Shown: positions 1 to 10,542 of the stretch, in pieces
Numbering within the stretch: position 1 is the first letter of the stretch
Layout: each line of letters begins with the position of its first letter
NCBI RefSeq assembly: GCF_009905375.1
Contig: NC_133656.1
Location: 235,299,111 to 235,363,110, forward strand
DNA from: Apium graveolens
Lineage: Eukaryota; Streptophyta; Magnoliopsida; Apiales; Apiaceae
DNA length: 64,000 nt
Reading direction: 5' to 3'
Translations under genes and position numbers: made by a program
The notes under the pieces: model-generated
The model's database searches: none
Seen by the model: the letters and a program-made list of their open reading frames with translations, nothing else
What the model was told of the DNA's origin: nothing

Positions 1-1001
1 ATTAAATATGATTAATTAATTAATCATATTTATTCTACATCGTGAGGGATACTTCTCAGCATATCGCGACTATCCAGATAATATGAATTCACTGCTTATA
101 ATACCAAGAACCTATTCAGTGAATAGTTACCGTACAATAAACTCCTTCTACCCTACAATGTCCCGATTAAATACAAGGCATGGATCTCGTGTCAAGCCTA
201 TCTAGTTTAATCACTTGCTTACCATTTACTATGTTTAGTTCTATGCAAATTAGAAACTCCTTTCTAATTTCATTCACTCTGGCCAGAGATTCCTGAACTA
301 GCATAAGTGGATCAGCCTTGAACATTCGCTTCCTTCACTGGAAGGGGTAGATCCTTTATTGATCATACACTATCTTCGTGTACAAATTCCTATACCCAGT
401 AGAGCCCTAATAATTGTCCCTGGAGACTAAGAACTAAACCAAAGCATAGTTCAGTGTACACAAGATGACTATGATGACCTCAAGTCTAAGGATACTTGTA
501 CAACTATCACTATGTGAACAACTGCTGACACGTGAGTGAACTCCATCAGTTGTTCAGCTGTGCGAGTCATGTTCAGTGAACTTATTCCATAATAAGCACC
601 TACATACTAGCTATAGTGTCACCACACAAATGTCTATGAGAATAGACATCCTTCATAATGAAGCAAACATAGTATGTACCGATCTCTGCGGATTATTAAT
701 TACCAGTTAGTAATCCTACGACCAGGAACTATTTAAGTTTAGAGTTATCATCTTTTAGGTCTCACTATTATGATCTCATCATAATCCATAAAAAGCTTTA
801 CTCTAAACTATGGTATATCTTATTTAAACACTTAAATAGATAGAGCCCATAATAAAAATAAAACAAGTCTTTTATTAATATCAATGAAATCAAAACAGAT
901 TACATAGGAAGTTATTCCTAAATCCTAATACATGATTGGACTTAGGACATATTCCTTTCAATCACTGGCAAAATCCCAAAAGTAGGGACATATTCCTTTC
1001 A
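1..1001 (-). repeat. 3' LTR of the copia element, outer end outside the window
   Basis: The + strand ends in ...CCTTTCA at 1001 and is followed by ATCTCCCACTT, the complement of a polypurine tract, so the minus-strand LTR starts TGAAAGG. A 16-bp motif (GGACATATTCCTTTCA) occurs twice near this end (945-961 and 986-1001), a small internal duplication. The rest matches the right LTR up to 719; the 282 bases at 720-1001 have no counterpart there because the right copy is truncated. Confidence 0.85.
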
Positions 1002-1014
1002 ATCTCCCACTTGT

Positions 1015-2546
1015 ACTAAAGCCAATCTCTCTGGTATCTAATACCCATCTTGTCTTTATGACGATCAAAGTGACTTTCATACAGTAGCTTTGTGAGTGGG
1101 TCTGCTATGTTGTTATGTGTGTCAACTCTAATTCAATACAATATAAGAAATGTTACCGCGCTCCCACTAACCCTTTTGTAGACGCATGGTTCATCTACGT
1201 TTTTGATAAAATCAAACTCTTTGATTGTCTCATCAAAACGAATGTTCCATCTTTCGAGAAGCTTGCATTAAACCACATATGGTTCGCAGTAGCTTACACA
1301 CTAGGTTTTCATTTCCCTTGGAAAGAAAACCATCTGGCCATTTTCCAGATTTCATAGTCGTAGTAAGCAGCAATCGCAAGCAAAATCCGAACTGATTATA
1401 ACAGTGCTATAGGTAAAAGGTTTCATCAAAGTCAATCCATTGCCTTTATTTGAATTCTTTTACCACAAGCCTGGCCTTATAGGTCTCCACCTGGCCATCT
1501 GCTATAATCTATCTTTCGTATACCGTATACATAGATTTCATTCCGGATTTCATGGTACTATGCCATTTCTCTGAGTCAACACTACTCATAGCCTCATTAT
1601 AGGTCACAGAGTCGTCATCATCAATGATCGACAACTCATTGTCATTCTTAATGAAAAGGCCATATTACCTCTCAGGTTGGCGAGACACTCTCCCTGTTCT
1701 ATGAATGGGCTGTTCCACAAAAGGTTGTTCAATCAGAACAGGTGTTTCCACTTGATCCGTAGTAGTTTGTGCTTCTTGAACTTCATCAAGTTCAATTTTG
1801 CTCCCACTGTTTCCTTCAAGGATAAACTCCTTTTCCAAGAAGGTAGCATGTCTGGAGACAAACACCCGATGATCGGTGTAAAAGTAATACCCTAAAGTCT
1901 CTTTAGGATATCCCACAAAACTATATTTTACGGATCGAGATTCCAGCTTATCTGGGTCAACTTTCTTGACATAAGCTGGACATCCCCAAATCTTAACGTG
2001 TTTAAGACTCGGTTTCCTTTCTTTCCATATCTCATACGGAGTTTGAGGAACAGATTTTGGAAGGCACCTTATTCAGTAAATATGCTGAGGTTTCCAATGC
2101 ATAACCCCATAGGAATACTGGAAGATTCTCATAGCTCATCATGGACCGAACTATGTCTAACAAAGTTCGATTTCTCCTTTCAGATACCAATCTGGAGGAG
2201 TCCACTGGGAGACTATACCATTTACTTTTAGATAATCTAGAAATACTCCTTTAAAGTATTCACCACCTCGATCTGATCGAAGAGTTATAATACTATGTTT
2301 GGTTGTTTCTCCACTTCATACTTATACTCTTTGAACTTTTCAAAGGCTTCAGACTTGTGTTTCATCAAACACATATCCGAATCTAGATCTATTATCCATG
2401 AAAGTAATGAAGTATGAAAATCCACCCATGGCTTGCTTAGACATTGGTCCACATTCATCTGTGTGTACCATTCCTAGCAAATTTGCAGCCCTCTTTCCAT
2501 GTCTACTAAATGGAGACTGCAGTGCCACTATAAAGTGAGATTTTCA
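1015..2546 (-). pseudogene. copia pol remnant (integrase and RT fragments)
   Basis: Frame-broken translation of the minus strand gives integrase-core text near 2390-2480 (HTDECGPM...GGFSYFITFMD), an RSDRGGEY-type second catalytic motif near 2260-2290, the post-integrase motif GYPKETLGYYFYTDHRVFVS at 1850-1916, and the start of RT near 1480-1600 (EAMSSVDSEKW...ARLVVK). The central RT with its YVDD box is missing, and short remnants of the RT and RNase H end follow near the polypurine tract. About 1.5 kb stands where roughly 3 kb is expected, so a large internal deletion plus many stops have destroyed it. Confidence 0.8.
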
Positions 2547-3809
2547 TCATCCCTTTTCTTTTATTAGTTTGTTCAATCTGAAATAAATTATGTCACATAC
2601 ATACAGACCATTATTTAAAGCACCACGTCCATAAAGAATATTATCTCTAAGAATAGAACATTCATTATTCTCAATAATAAATGAAAATCCAGCCAAGTCT
2701 AACATGGGAATAATATTCCTCACAATCGAGGGAACAAAATAACACTTATTTAAAATAATAGTCTTGCCCGTAGGCATATGTAAATGAAATGATTCTACAT
2801 CTTCAGCAGCAACTCTTGCTCCATTTTCCATCAGTAGAATCACCTCCTCTTCCTCAAGAGTCCTACTTCTCCTTAGTCCCTGCAATAAATTGCAGATATG
2901 AGAACCACAGGCGGTATCTAATACCCAAGTAGAAATTTGATTTAATGACATATTCACTTCTATCATGAACATACCTGAATCAGAAGCGATAGTCTCATTA
3001 CCCTTCTTCTTCTTCAATTCTGCAAGGTAAACCTTGCAGTTCCTCTTCCAGTGCCCCACCTTGTTACAGTGAAAGCAAACAACTTTGCTCTTGGGGTCTT
3101 CAGCTTTTGGTGGAACCGGCGTTTTCTCACCTACTTTCTTCTTCTTGAAAGGGTTCCTCTTCCTTTTTTTAGGATTGGAACCTTCACCAATTAGAAGAAC
3201 ATAACTCTTTTTAGGGGAAAAATTCGATTCCGCAGTCTTCAACATGTTGTGGAGTTCAGGCAGGCTGACATCCAACTTATTCATGTGAAAGTTCACAACA
3301 AACTGCGAGAACGAACTCGAAAGCGATTGCAAGACCAAGTCTTGGCTCAGCTCCCCATCCATGGCAAAACCAAGTTGTCCAAGACGTTCAATCAAATTGA
3401 TCATCTTAAGTACATGGTCATTCACAGATGATCCCTCAGACATCCTACAACCGAACAACTCCTTCGATATCTCATATCGAGTTGTCCTCCCTGCCACATC
3501 ATACAACTCTTGTAGATGCATGAGGATAGTGTGAGCATCCATATGCTCATGTTGCTTCTGTAGCTCAATGTTCATGGAAGCTAGCATGATGTATTGAGCA
3601 ACATTTGTATCATCTATCCACTTACAATACATAACATGTTCATCATTATGCGCATCGCTAGCAGGTTCAGTAGGCTTAGGTGAGTCAATCACGTATTCCA
3701 ACTTCTCAATCCTGAGAACAATTCTCAAGTTTCGAAGCTAGTCAGCATAATTAGGACCAGTCAATTTGTGAGCATCCAGTATGCTCCTGAGTGATAGTGC
3801 AGAAGACAT
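2547..3809 (-). pseudogene. gag: copia gag-protease N-terminal part with one nonsense codon
   Basis: The minus-strand ATG at 3809 opens a copia gag (MSSALSLRSILDAHKLTGPN...). Codon 24 is TAG (3738-3740) where the family has Trp (YADW), a single-base change, after which the frame stays open for 390 codons. The UBN2-type gag domain is followed by a basic stretch, a CCHC zinc knuckle (CFHCNKVGHWKRNC, complement of about 3030-3075), then the aspartic protease motif WVLDTACGSH near 2900-2930 and the start of the GAG-pre-integrase region. The usual protease triad is D-S/T-G; here it reads D-T-A. The protein stops at 2547 before integrase. Role when intact: virus-like particle formation and genomic RNA packaging. 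Confidence 0.85.
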
Positions 3810-4012
3810 AATGTATATTGTAAATCTGTAAATGACAAATACTTAAAAACACTTAGCAAATATTCGATTTCATTTTAAAACACTATATGAATCGAGTCTT
3901 TATTCATAAGTGGCTCCCACTAGTTTATCTAATTTATTCATCCCCGTACGTGAAAAATTAAGCATTCATAATGCTAGTGGGAATAGGGATCCTACATTCC
4001 ATTACACAACCC

Positions 4013-4307
4013 CGGCTGTGGCACGAAATGCCATGTAATGTTCAATAGGCAGACAACTCTTGTCAATTACATCTAATGTTATTCCCTAATCAAACTTCAG
4101 CCTCTTGAATAATTGAGTCACGGCTGTGGCACGACAAACTCAATATTCTAAGTCAAGTCTAACCCAACATTCCGTACAATTGAATCAGTCCCCAAAGGCC
4201 CACGGCTGTGGCACGTAACGACCTTTAGATTCTTATTCAATGTACACATCTCTATGTAATAGACAAGTATTTCTTATTTTGAAATCAAAGCCCTCGGCTG
4301 TGGCACG
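4013..4307 (-). repeat. four spaced copies of a 13-nt motif in the copia leader
   Basis: CGGCTGTGGCACG occurs exactly at 4013-4025, 4121-4133, 4203-4215 and 4295-4307 (minus-strand reading CGTGCCACAGCCG). Spacings are 108, 82 and 92 bp. Flanking bases differ, so this is not a simple tandem array. Confidence 0.9.
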
Positions 4308-5049
4308 AAACGACAATGATTTAAAAATAAGAACTACTTTTATCATGTTGGAAAGCTATGACCGACACAAGCCTGTTGTGTCATTGGCCAATTACTACTT
4401 GATATTATTTAATTTTAGAGGGATTATATTACGTTACAATCATAATCATATTATAAAGAGATTCTTCCTTTTAAATTAAATATTTCAAATCAATAATCAA
4501 TAATCAGATGATTCCCAGATCGGGTAGAGCATTGTCAAGAGGCGTCACTTAATAACCATTTCTTACAGATAGAAATCTGTTGTTGACAGAATCATCCTTT
4601 CTCTCATATCAAAAATTCATATTCAATTACGTGTTTCATAAACACAAGAATCTCATGATTGTATTCATAATATTATTCTTAAGGTTATGAAACAATTTCA
4701 CTATACTAGGTTGTCTAACAAACGCCTTATGTCCATTTAAGTTCACCTAAATCTATCATCGCATGATAAACTAAGCATATATCACATATATAAACATGAA
4801 TAAACATCAAGGTAGGCATGTTATATCATCTAGCACATTAGTCTAAGCATTATGCATCTCTATGTATCACATGAAGCATTTAAAAGCAGTTAAAACAGCT
4901 CTAAAACACTTCCGGAAATATAAACAGTTCAAAACTTTTATATAAACTAAAATTGATCACTCCATTAGATCCTTCTCGGAAAAACGAATCTAACGGTATA
5001 TTGCACGCCCAAAACGGAGTTACGAAACTCCTAGAAAATCAAATTTAAT

Positions 5050-5215
5050 GTGGACAGTCGGGCTGTAACGATTTACAGGAACGCGTTACAAGCCCTGTAA
5101 CGCATTCCGGTGATGCGTTACAACCCTTTTAAGCCATTAAAAGGTGTAACGCATTCCGTGAATGCGCCACAGGGTGTAACGCATTCCCGGAATGCGCGAC
5201 ACCCCTTTTTTTTGT
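5050..5215. repeat. cluster of dyads built on GTAACGCATTCC
   Basis: Between 5050 and 5215 the motif GTAACGCATTCC and its complement-like partner GGAATGCG(T/C) recur in opposed pairs with loops of 0-3 bases, for example around 5100-5118, 5145-5168 and 5177-5202. Each pair could fold as a hairpin in the leader RNA of the copia element. Confidence 0.7.
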
Positions 5216-5624
5216 TGCAGCAGCCGCCGGACAGATTCTCTCGAACGCCGTGCATGTCAGACCTGACTGTTCCTTACTTTTCTAACTATCCGTGCAGAAC
5301 ATCACAGACAGCAGTACATATATATATATATACATACTTACAATCAATTTATATATATATATATGATTTATTTAATTATGAATTTAATTGCAAGAACTTC
5401 AAAAATTCATAATAAAAAATCTATACATCCTAAAATTATGAAAAAAATACCCAGACGATCTACAACACTTGTAGAACCCAGATCAACATTCAAAATTATT
5501 ATGAGAAACGATTTCTCATCAGACAAAATTAATCCATGATATAACTTGTAAAAATCATAATTAATTCATACAAGCACATAAAATTCTGAAATTTTTACCA
5601 CAGATCTATATGCATACAACCTAT

Positions 5625-5636
5625 GCTCTGCTACCA
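5625..5636 (-). other. primer binding site of the copia element (tRNA-iMet type)
   Basis: The minus strand reads TGGTAGCAGAGC one base inside the LTR end (…CCAACA). This matches the canonical plant copia primer site TGGTATCAGAGC at 11 of 12 positions, which is complementary to initiator Met tRNA. Confidence 0.85.
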
Positions 5637-5637
5637 T

Positions 5638-7054
5638 TGTTGGATTTTAATCGCAGCGGGGGCATGGTAAAACACTTTTACACATACAAAATCCAAATAA
5701 AAGCATATAAATCGTGGTAAAAACGTGGGGATCGATTACTAACCTTTAATATGCGATCCAAAAGCAACGTTCGGAGATCCTTAGCAGCTGCTCCTCAAAC
5801 GTGAAGCACTCCACCGGTATTCACCAAGAAAACAACATTAAGGAGGAGGATGTGGAGAGAATTTGGTTTTCTAAAACTTTTGGGTTTTTGGGTTCGAATA
5901 AAAATAGGGTTTATAATAGTGTATTTATAGGCAAAATTTTCAGCTGAAATTTTCCCATAAATATTATTATTATTATCCCATTTTTTATTCTCATTAATAA
6001 TTAAAACACCTTTTAATTATTAATCATTTTTCTAAACACTTTAAAAATAATTCTCTCTCTTGATTTAATTTCCAAAATTAAATTCTTAATTAATAATATT
6101 AAGAACTTTTCTTAATTAATTTATAATCAATTAAATCTCATTTAATCAATTATTAAATTTGCCAATTAATTATTTATTTCACAAATAAATAATTATTAGC
6201 CATTATTAATTAATTCCTCCATCATTAAATCATTCTCCTTTGATGGTGTGACCCTGTAGGTTCAATATTAAGCCGGTAGAAGAAATAAATAATAATAAAA
6301 CTATTTTATCATTATTTATATAAATTCTCCAATTCATTAAATATGATTAATTAATTAATCATATTTATTCTACATCGTGAGGGATACTTCTCAGCATATC
6401 GCGACTATCCAGATAATATGAATTCACTGCTTAGAATACCAAGAACCTATTCAGTGAATAGTTACCGTACAATAAACTCCTTCTACCCTACAATGTCCCG
6501 ATTAAATACAAGGCATGGATCTCGTGTCAAGCCTATCTAATTTAATCACTTGCTTACCATTTACTATGCTTAGTTCTATGCAAATTAGAAACTCCTTTCT
6601 AATTTCATTCACTCCGGCCAGAGATTCCTGAACTAGCATAAGTGGATCAGCCTTGAACATTCGCTTCCTTCACTGGAAGGGGTAGATCCTTTATTGATCA
6701 TACACTATCTTCGTGTACAAATTTCTATACCCAGTAGAGCCCTAATAATTGTCCCTGGAGACTAAGAACTAAACCAAAGCATAGTTCAGTGTACACAAGA
6801 TGACTATGATGACCTCAAGTCTAAGGATACTTGTACAACTATCACTATGTGAACAACTGCTGACACGTGAATGAACTCCATCAGTTGTTCAGCTGTGCGA
6901 GTCATGTTCAGTGAATTTATTCCATAATAAGCACCTACATACTAGCTATAGTGTCACCACACAAATGTCTATGAGAACAGATATCCTTCATAATGAAGCA
7001 AGCATAGTATGTACCGATCTCTGCGGATTATTAATTACCAGTTAGTAATCCTAT
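5638..7054 (-). repeat. 5' LTR of the copia element, outer end truncated
   Basis: Begins TGTTGGATT on the + strand (end …AATCCAACA on the minus strand). 6336-7054 matches 1-719. Similarity stops abruptly at 7054, about 280 bp short of the full LTR, and a 16-nt piece of the LTR (TTACCAGTTAGTAATC) is repeated at about 7056-7071, suggesting a slippage or deletion junction. Confidence 0.85.
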
Positions 7055-7089
7055 TACCAGTTAGTAATCACTTAATCTGTTGAAGAATC

Positions 7090-7497
7090 TAAGTGTCCGT
7101 TTGAAAAATCTTAAAATAAGTAACTTATGATTTAAGCTGAATAAGTGACTAATAAGAGATAAGTTGATAAATACTTATAAGTTATAAAAGTGTTTGGATA
7201 ATTTAACTTATAATCCATAATTTTTTTATTAAAATGAATTAAAATAAATAATTTTTAAATATAATTATCTTAGTTCTTATATTTTAAGTTGGATTAACAT
7301 TTAAAAAAATATATTTCAAAACTAAAATTTATAAAAAAATAAAAAATAAAAAATAAGTTGAGAAAAAGTACGTCGTTACTGACAATCAATTGACCAGCTT
7401 ACAACTTATAAGTCAGATCGATAAATATTCGTCAATAAGTTGTTGTGGGCTTATAAGTCAATAAGCTGATTTATCAAATTTGCCAAACAGGCCCTAA
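7090..7497. mobile_element. MITE, hAT-like termini
   Basis: The left end TAAGTGTCCGTTTGAAAAAT and the complement of the right end TAGGGCCTGTTTGGCAAAT are imperfect inverted repeats of the common plant hAT-MITE type. The interior is AT-rich, rich in ACTTATAAGT-like dyads, and without coding potential. No convincing 8-bp target duplication is seen, so the ends may be worn. Confidence 0.55.
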
Positions 7498-7538
7498 CTC
7501 TAGTAATAATCTTTGTCTAATCTTATTTTTCATTGTTA

Positions 7539-7913
7539 GAGCAAGTCCAATGCAATGCTATAATTGTTTTCATTTCCATAACTAGAAACCAAACGTTAAA
7601 AATTTAAACTCCAAAAGGGTTATATCCTTGGATGCAAATATGCATATATGCATCATTGGTTCTAAATTTGAAACCATGAATGCATTTATGCATCCATGCC
7701 ACACTACCAAGTAACCATAAATGATATGTATACTGGTAAACTTTAAATAAGATTTAGGTGGGAAAGAGAAAAATGAGTTAAATTTGTAATTATTTGGTTG
7801 CAAAATGCAACTAGCATTGTAGTTGGAGTTTTATTTTAGCACCAAAAAAAACTTTTTGATGCCAAATTATGGTAATGGCTATAGCCATTTTGCATCCAGT
7901 ATTTGACTTGCTC
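7539..7913. mobile_element. Tourist-like (PIF/Harbinger) MITE, 375 bp
   Basis: Terminal inverted repeats start GAGCAAGTCCAATGCAATGC on the left and GAGCAAGTCAAATACTGGAT on the complement of the right. The element is flanked on both sides by TTA (7536-7538 and 7914-7916), the target preference of PIF/Harbinger elements. The interior is non-coding. Confidence 0.75.
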
Positions 7914-7916
7914 TTA

Positions 7917-8763
7917 TAAAATGATACATTCTATATGCTACTTTTTGGAGTCGTTCTGTGCGGCTGTGCATATGTACATACAGGCACACGCAACACAAGC
8001 TAACGTTGAAATTTAAATTGGTTGAGGAGACTTAGTAAGATCACCCGTAATGGGTGTTGTTTAAAGAGTTGTTTGTTGATTAGGCTATGTTATTTAGCAT
8101 TGAAATGCTATGTTGCTTAGCAAAGTTGTTGGGCAAAGTTGTTCACCTGGAACAACGATTGTTTGAAATGATTTTATAATATTTTAATCAATTCTCGACC
8201 CACAAAAGTAATATTCCTCTCTTTTTATCTATGACAGCAGTAAATGAAGCCGAGGCTTTAGATTGAATTCAATCCACTGTGCAAATAATGCAACTTAATA
8301 TCACAGAGACAGTAGATTGAATTCAATCTATTATGTAAATGGTATCATCGAAGAGGTAGATTGAATTCAATCTACTATGTAAATAATGGAGTAAGTGGAT
8401 TGTTGAACTATAACAGCTCTATTCTCGTGATAGAAATATTCACCGCAATCTTCAGGTAGATTTGATTCAACATTTATGGTTTTGGAAATCATTTTACCTG
8501 ATTTTTCATTTTATTTTAGAATAATTATTTTATTTTATTTAGTAATTTTAAATTTGGGTTGTAATTTAAATTTTATATCAATAAATAAATTATAAAATAT
8601 TTATCGCGATAGTTTAACATTATAAACATGATACATATATTAAACAATAGTAGGATACATGCTGACAACTTTGTAGAAGTTGTTGGACATTGGAGTAGAT
8701 TTAAAGGAAAAGTTATTTGAAATGAGTTGCAGGAAAGAAAAGATTAATTATTAGTTTTTTGGG
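7917..8763. other. intergenic, no gene seen
   Basis: AT-rich sequence with no plausible ORF, holding only the palindromic repeat cluster at 8259-8375. Confidence 0.6.
8259..8375. repeat. three spaced copies of a perfect palindrome
   Basis: GTAGATTGAATTCAATCTAC is complete at 8356-8375, present with one end changed at 8312-8331, and present in shortened form at 8259-8276. Two copies are followed by a TATGTAAAT-like extension. A fourth, half-degenerate site lies near 8456-8472 (GTAGATTTGATTCAAC). Confidence 0.85.
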
Positions 8764-9224
8764 TGAGACGTCGTAAATCTTAAAATATGTAATGAATAGA
8801 CGCCAAGACTCGGCTAAAGATTAGAGTGCTCGAGTTCGCCTCACGATTTAAAACGACTATGTATAGAAATTATTGATTAAAAAAATCGAATGTAATGGCT
8901 TTGACTGAATTTCAAATAAATTACGTGTTATAGCTAAAATTTGGATATGGATCATTTCGGGTCAAGAACGGGTCAATTGGAATCAAATTGGGGCAAAAGG
9001 ATGAAGGATTAGGTTTTAGACCGCAACGCATGAGTGGATGACGCGCCCTAGACTTAGGACACACCCACATTTAATGAAATGTAAGATATGGACTATATTT
9101 GGTTTTAATCTACAACACAATATAAGTGGACGCGTCCTAGGGGTAGGGCGCACCCTAGTCAAGAGGAATGCACTATGTGGCTTGTTTGGATGAACGGATT
9201 TATCCTCGCTCCGGATAAGGCAAA

Positions 9225-9680
9225 GGGCTTGTCCTAGCTTCGAGCTTGTTCTCGCTTCGGACTTGTCCTTGCTCCGGTCTTGTCCTCGTTCCGGGCTTGT
9301 CCTCGCTCAGGACAAGGCAAATGGCTTGTCCTAGCTTCGTGCTTGTCCTCGCTTCGGGCTTGTCCTTGCTCCGGTCTTGTCCTCATTCCGGGCTTGTCCT
9401 CGCTTCGGGCTTGTCCTCGCTCCTAGCTTGTGCTCACTCCGGGCTTGTCCTCGTTCCGGGCTTGTCCTCGCTCAGGACAAGGCAAATGGCTTGTCCTCGC
9501 TTCGGGCTTGTCCTCACTCAGGACAAGGCAAAGGGTTTGTCCTCGCTTCGGGCTTGTCCTCGCTTCGTGCTTGTCCTCGCTGCGGGCTTGTCCTCCCTCC
9601 GGGCTTATCCTCGTTCTGGGCTTGTCTTTGCTCAGGACAAGACAAATGGGTTGTCCTCGCTCAGGATGATGCAATGAGCT
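9225..9680. repeat. 18-bp minisatellite
   Basis: More than 20 imperfect units of GCTTGTCCTCGCTTCGGG are arranged head to tail, interspersed with GCTCAGGACAAGGCAAATG. The latter places AGGACAAG opposite CTTGTCCT, so inverted pairs recur every 50-200 bp. Because the period is a multiple of three, all + frames and one - frame stay open; the resulting ORFs of 79-143 codons are low-complexity and not genes. Confidence 0.85.
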
Positions 9681-10343
9681 TATCCTCACCTGGGACAAGG
9701 AAAACAAGAACAACCTCAGGACAAGGCAATGATGGAAGGAGGAATGGATGATTATTTGCACTAACGTATTTGTTGCAGGTACTCTTTGAAGAATTCCTTC
9801 CTTGAGACGGTCAAGGAGGGGGATGTCCGTGAAAAGTTTGAAGGCCTCCAGGGGTATGCATGATGATTGAAGGCCTCCTCATGTATTCAACGGGTGTCCT
9901 CGTTGGGGATGCGGGGTTAACTCTGGTGTGTGCTCTGGAAACTCTGTTCTTGTATTCAACGGGTGTCCTCGTTGGAGAACTCCGAAGTCATCCTGCACTT
10001 TGCACCCAAGAGCTTGGGATAACCTGTCCTGTTATCTGGTGGGTTATCCTCATTCGGGGGATAGGGACGCGTCCGACATTTGGGGTGGACTGTGGCTATA
10101 CCTGCGTCCGTAAATCAAGGGAGATAGCTGTAGCGGAGTGTTATCCTTGCACAAGGAGATGCATTATCCGTGAAGTTCTACGATTACGAACGAGCCTTGG
10201 GCCTTCGCTGTTGGTCCTTATAGTTGGACATTCCTAAAGCTAGCGGAAGATGGATTCTGGTTGGGCTTCTACCGGGCCTAAATATAAGAAGTCTAAACCA
10301 TTTAGATTTCTTGTTCCCCAAGAATTACGTCAGACTTGATCTC

Positions 10344-10352
10344 TATATAAAG
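10344..10352 (+). promoter_or_regulatory. TATA box of the putative solo LTR
   Basis: TATATAAAG lies about 190 bp before the right end of the LTR, where transcription of an element of this kind would start. Confidence 0.5.
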
Positions 10353-10542
10353 GGTACGTAGGCACATTGATAGGCTAAGAAGTTGAGATCTGAAAAGGAC
10401 CCACAACTTACTCTAATCAATCTCAGCCACCAATTAACACACAATCACCACACACCGCTTGATTTTCCGGCGAAAAACCACCATTATAGATCTTAATTCC
10501 GGCGAGAAACCTCAAACTTTGTTGTTACCAGATTCCCCGTCA

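Larger units (their letters stand above)
3810..5637 (-). other. long untranslated leader of the copia element
   Basis: About 1.8 kb lies between the primer binding site and the gag ATG with no coding potential on either strand. It holds a four-fold 13-nt repeat (4013-4307), a cluster of GC-rich dyads (5050-5215) and two short TA-rich stretches (5316-5333 and 5347-5364). Its position makes it the 5' leader of the genomic RNA, where packaging or translation signals would sit. That role is inference. Confidence 0.6.
1..7054 (-). mobile_element. Ty1/copia LTR retrotransposon, minus strand, decayed
   Basis: Positions 1-719 repeat at 6336-7054 as a direct repeat with 10 differences by eye (about 98.6% identity), which identifies the two LTRs. 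Read on the minus strand the order is 5' LTR (5638-7054, truncated at its outer end), primer binding site, a 1.8-kb leader, gag with the start of protease (2547-3809), a collapsed pol (about 1015-2546), a polypurine tract complementary to 1002-1011, and the 3' LTR (ending at 1001 and running off the window). Protease before integrase before RT remnants is the copia order. The full LTR would be about 1.7 kb. RT is largely deleted and gag carries a nonsense codon, so this copy is non-autonomous. No target-site duplication can be tested because both outer ends are missing. Confidence 0.9.
8764..10542 (+). mobile_element. probable solo LTR of a Ty3/gypsy-type element
   Basis: The 3' part has the look of a plant gypsy LTR: a TATA box at 10344-10352, then a CCGGCGA(A/G)AAACC-rich stretch and an end reading CCGTCA at 10542. 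No retrotransposon protein sequence or primer site follows, so it appears to be a solo LTR or truncated copy. The left edge is set at the first TG that gives TG...CA ends; no 5-bp target duplication confirms it. The U3-like part contains an 18-bp minisatellite. Confidence 0.5.

Noticed and set aside
9246..9761. Overlapping ORFs of 79-143 codons on both strands
   Set aside because: They are translations of the 18-bp minisatellite, whose period is divisible by three; composition is repetitive with no family resemblance.
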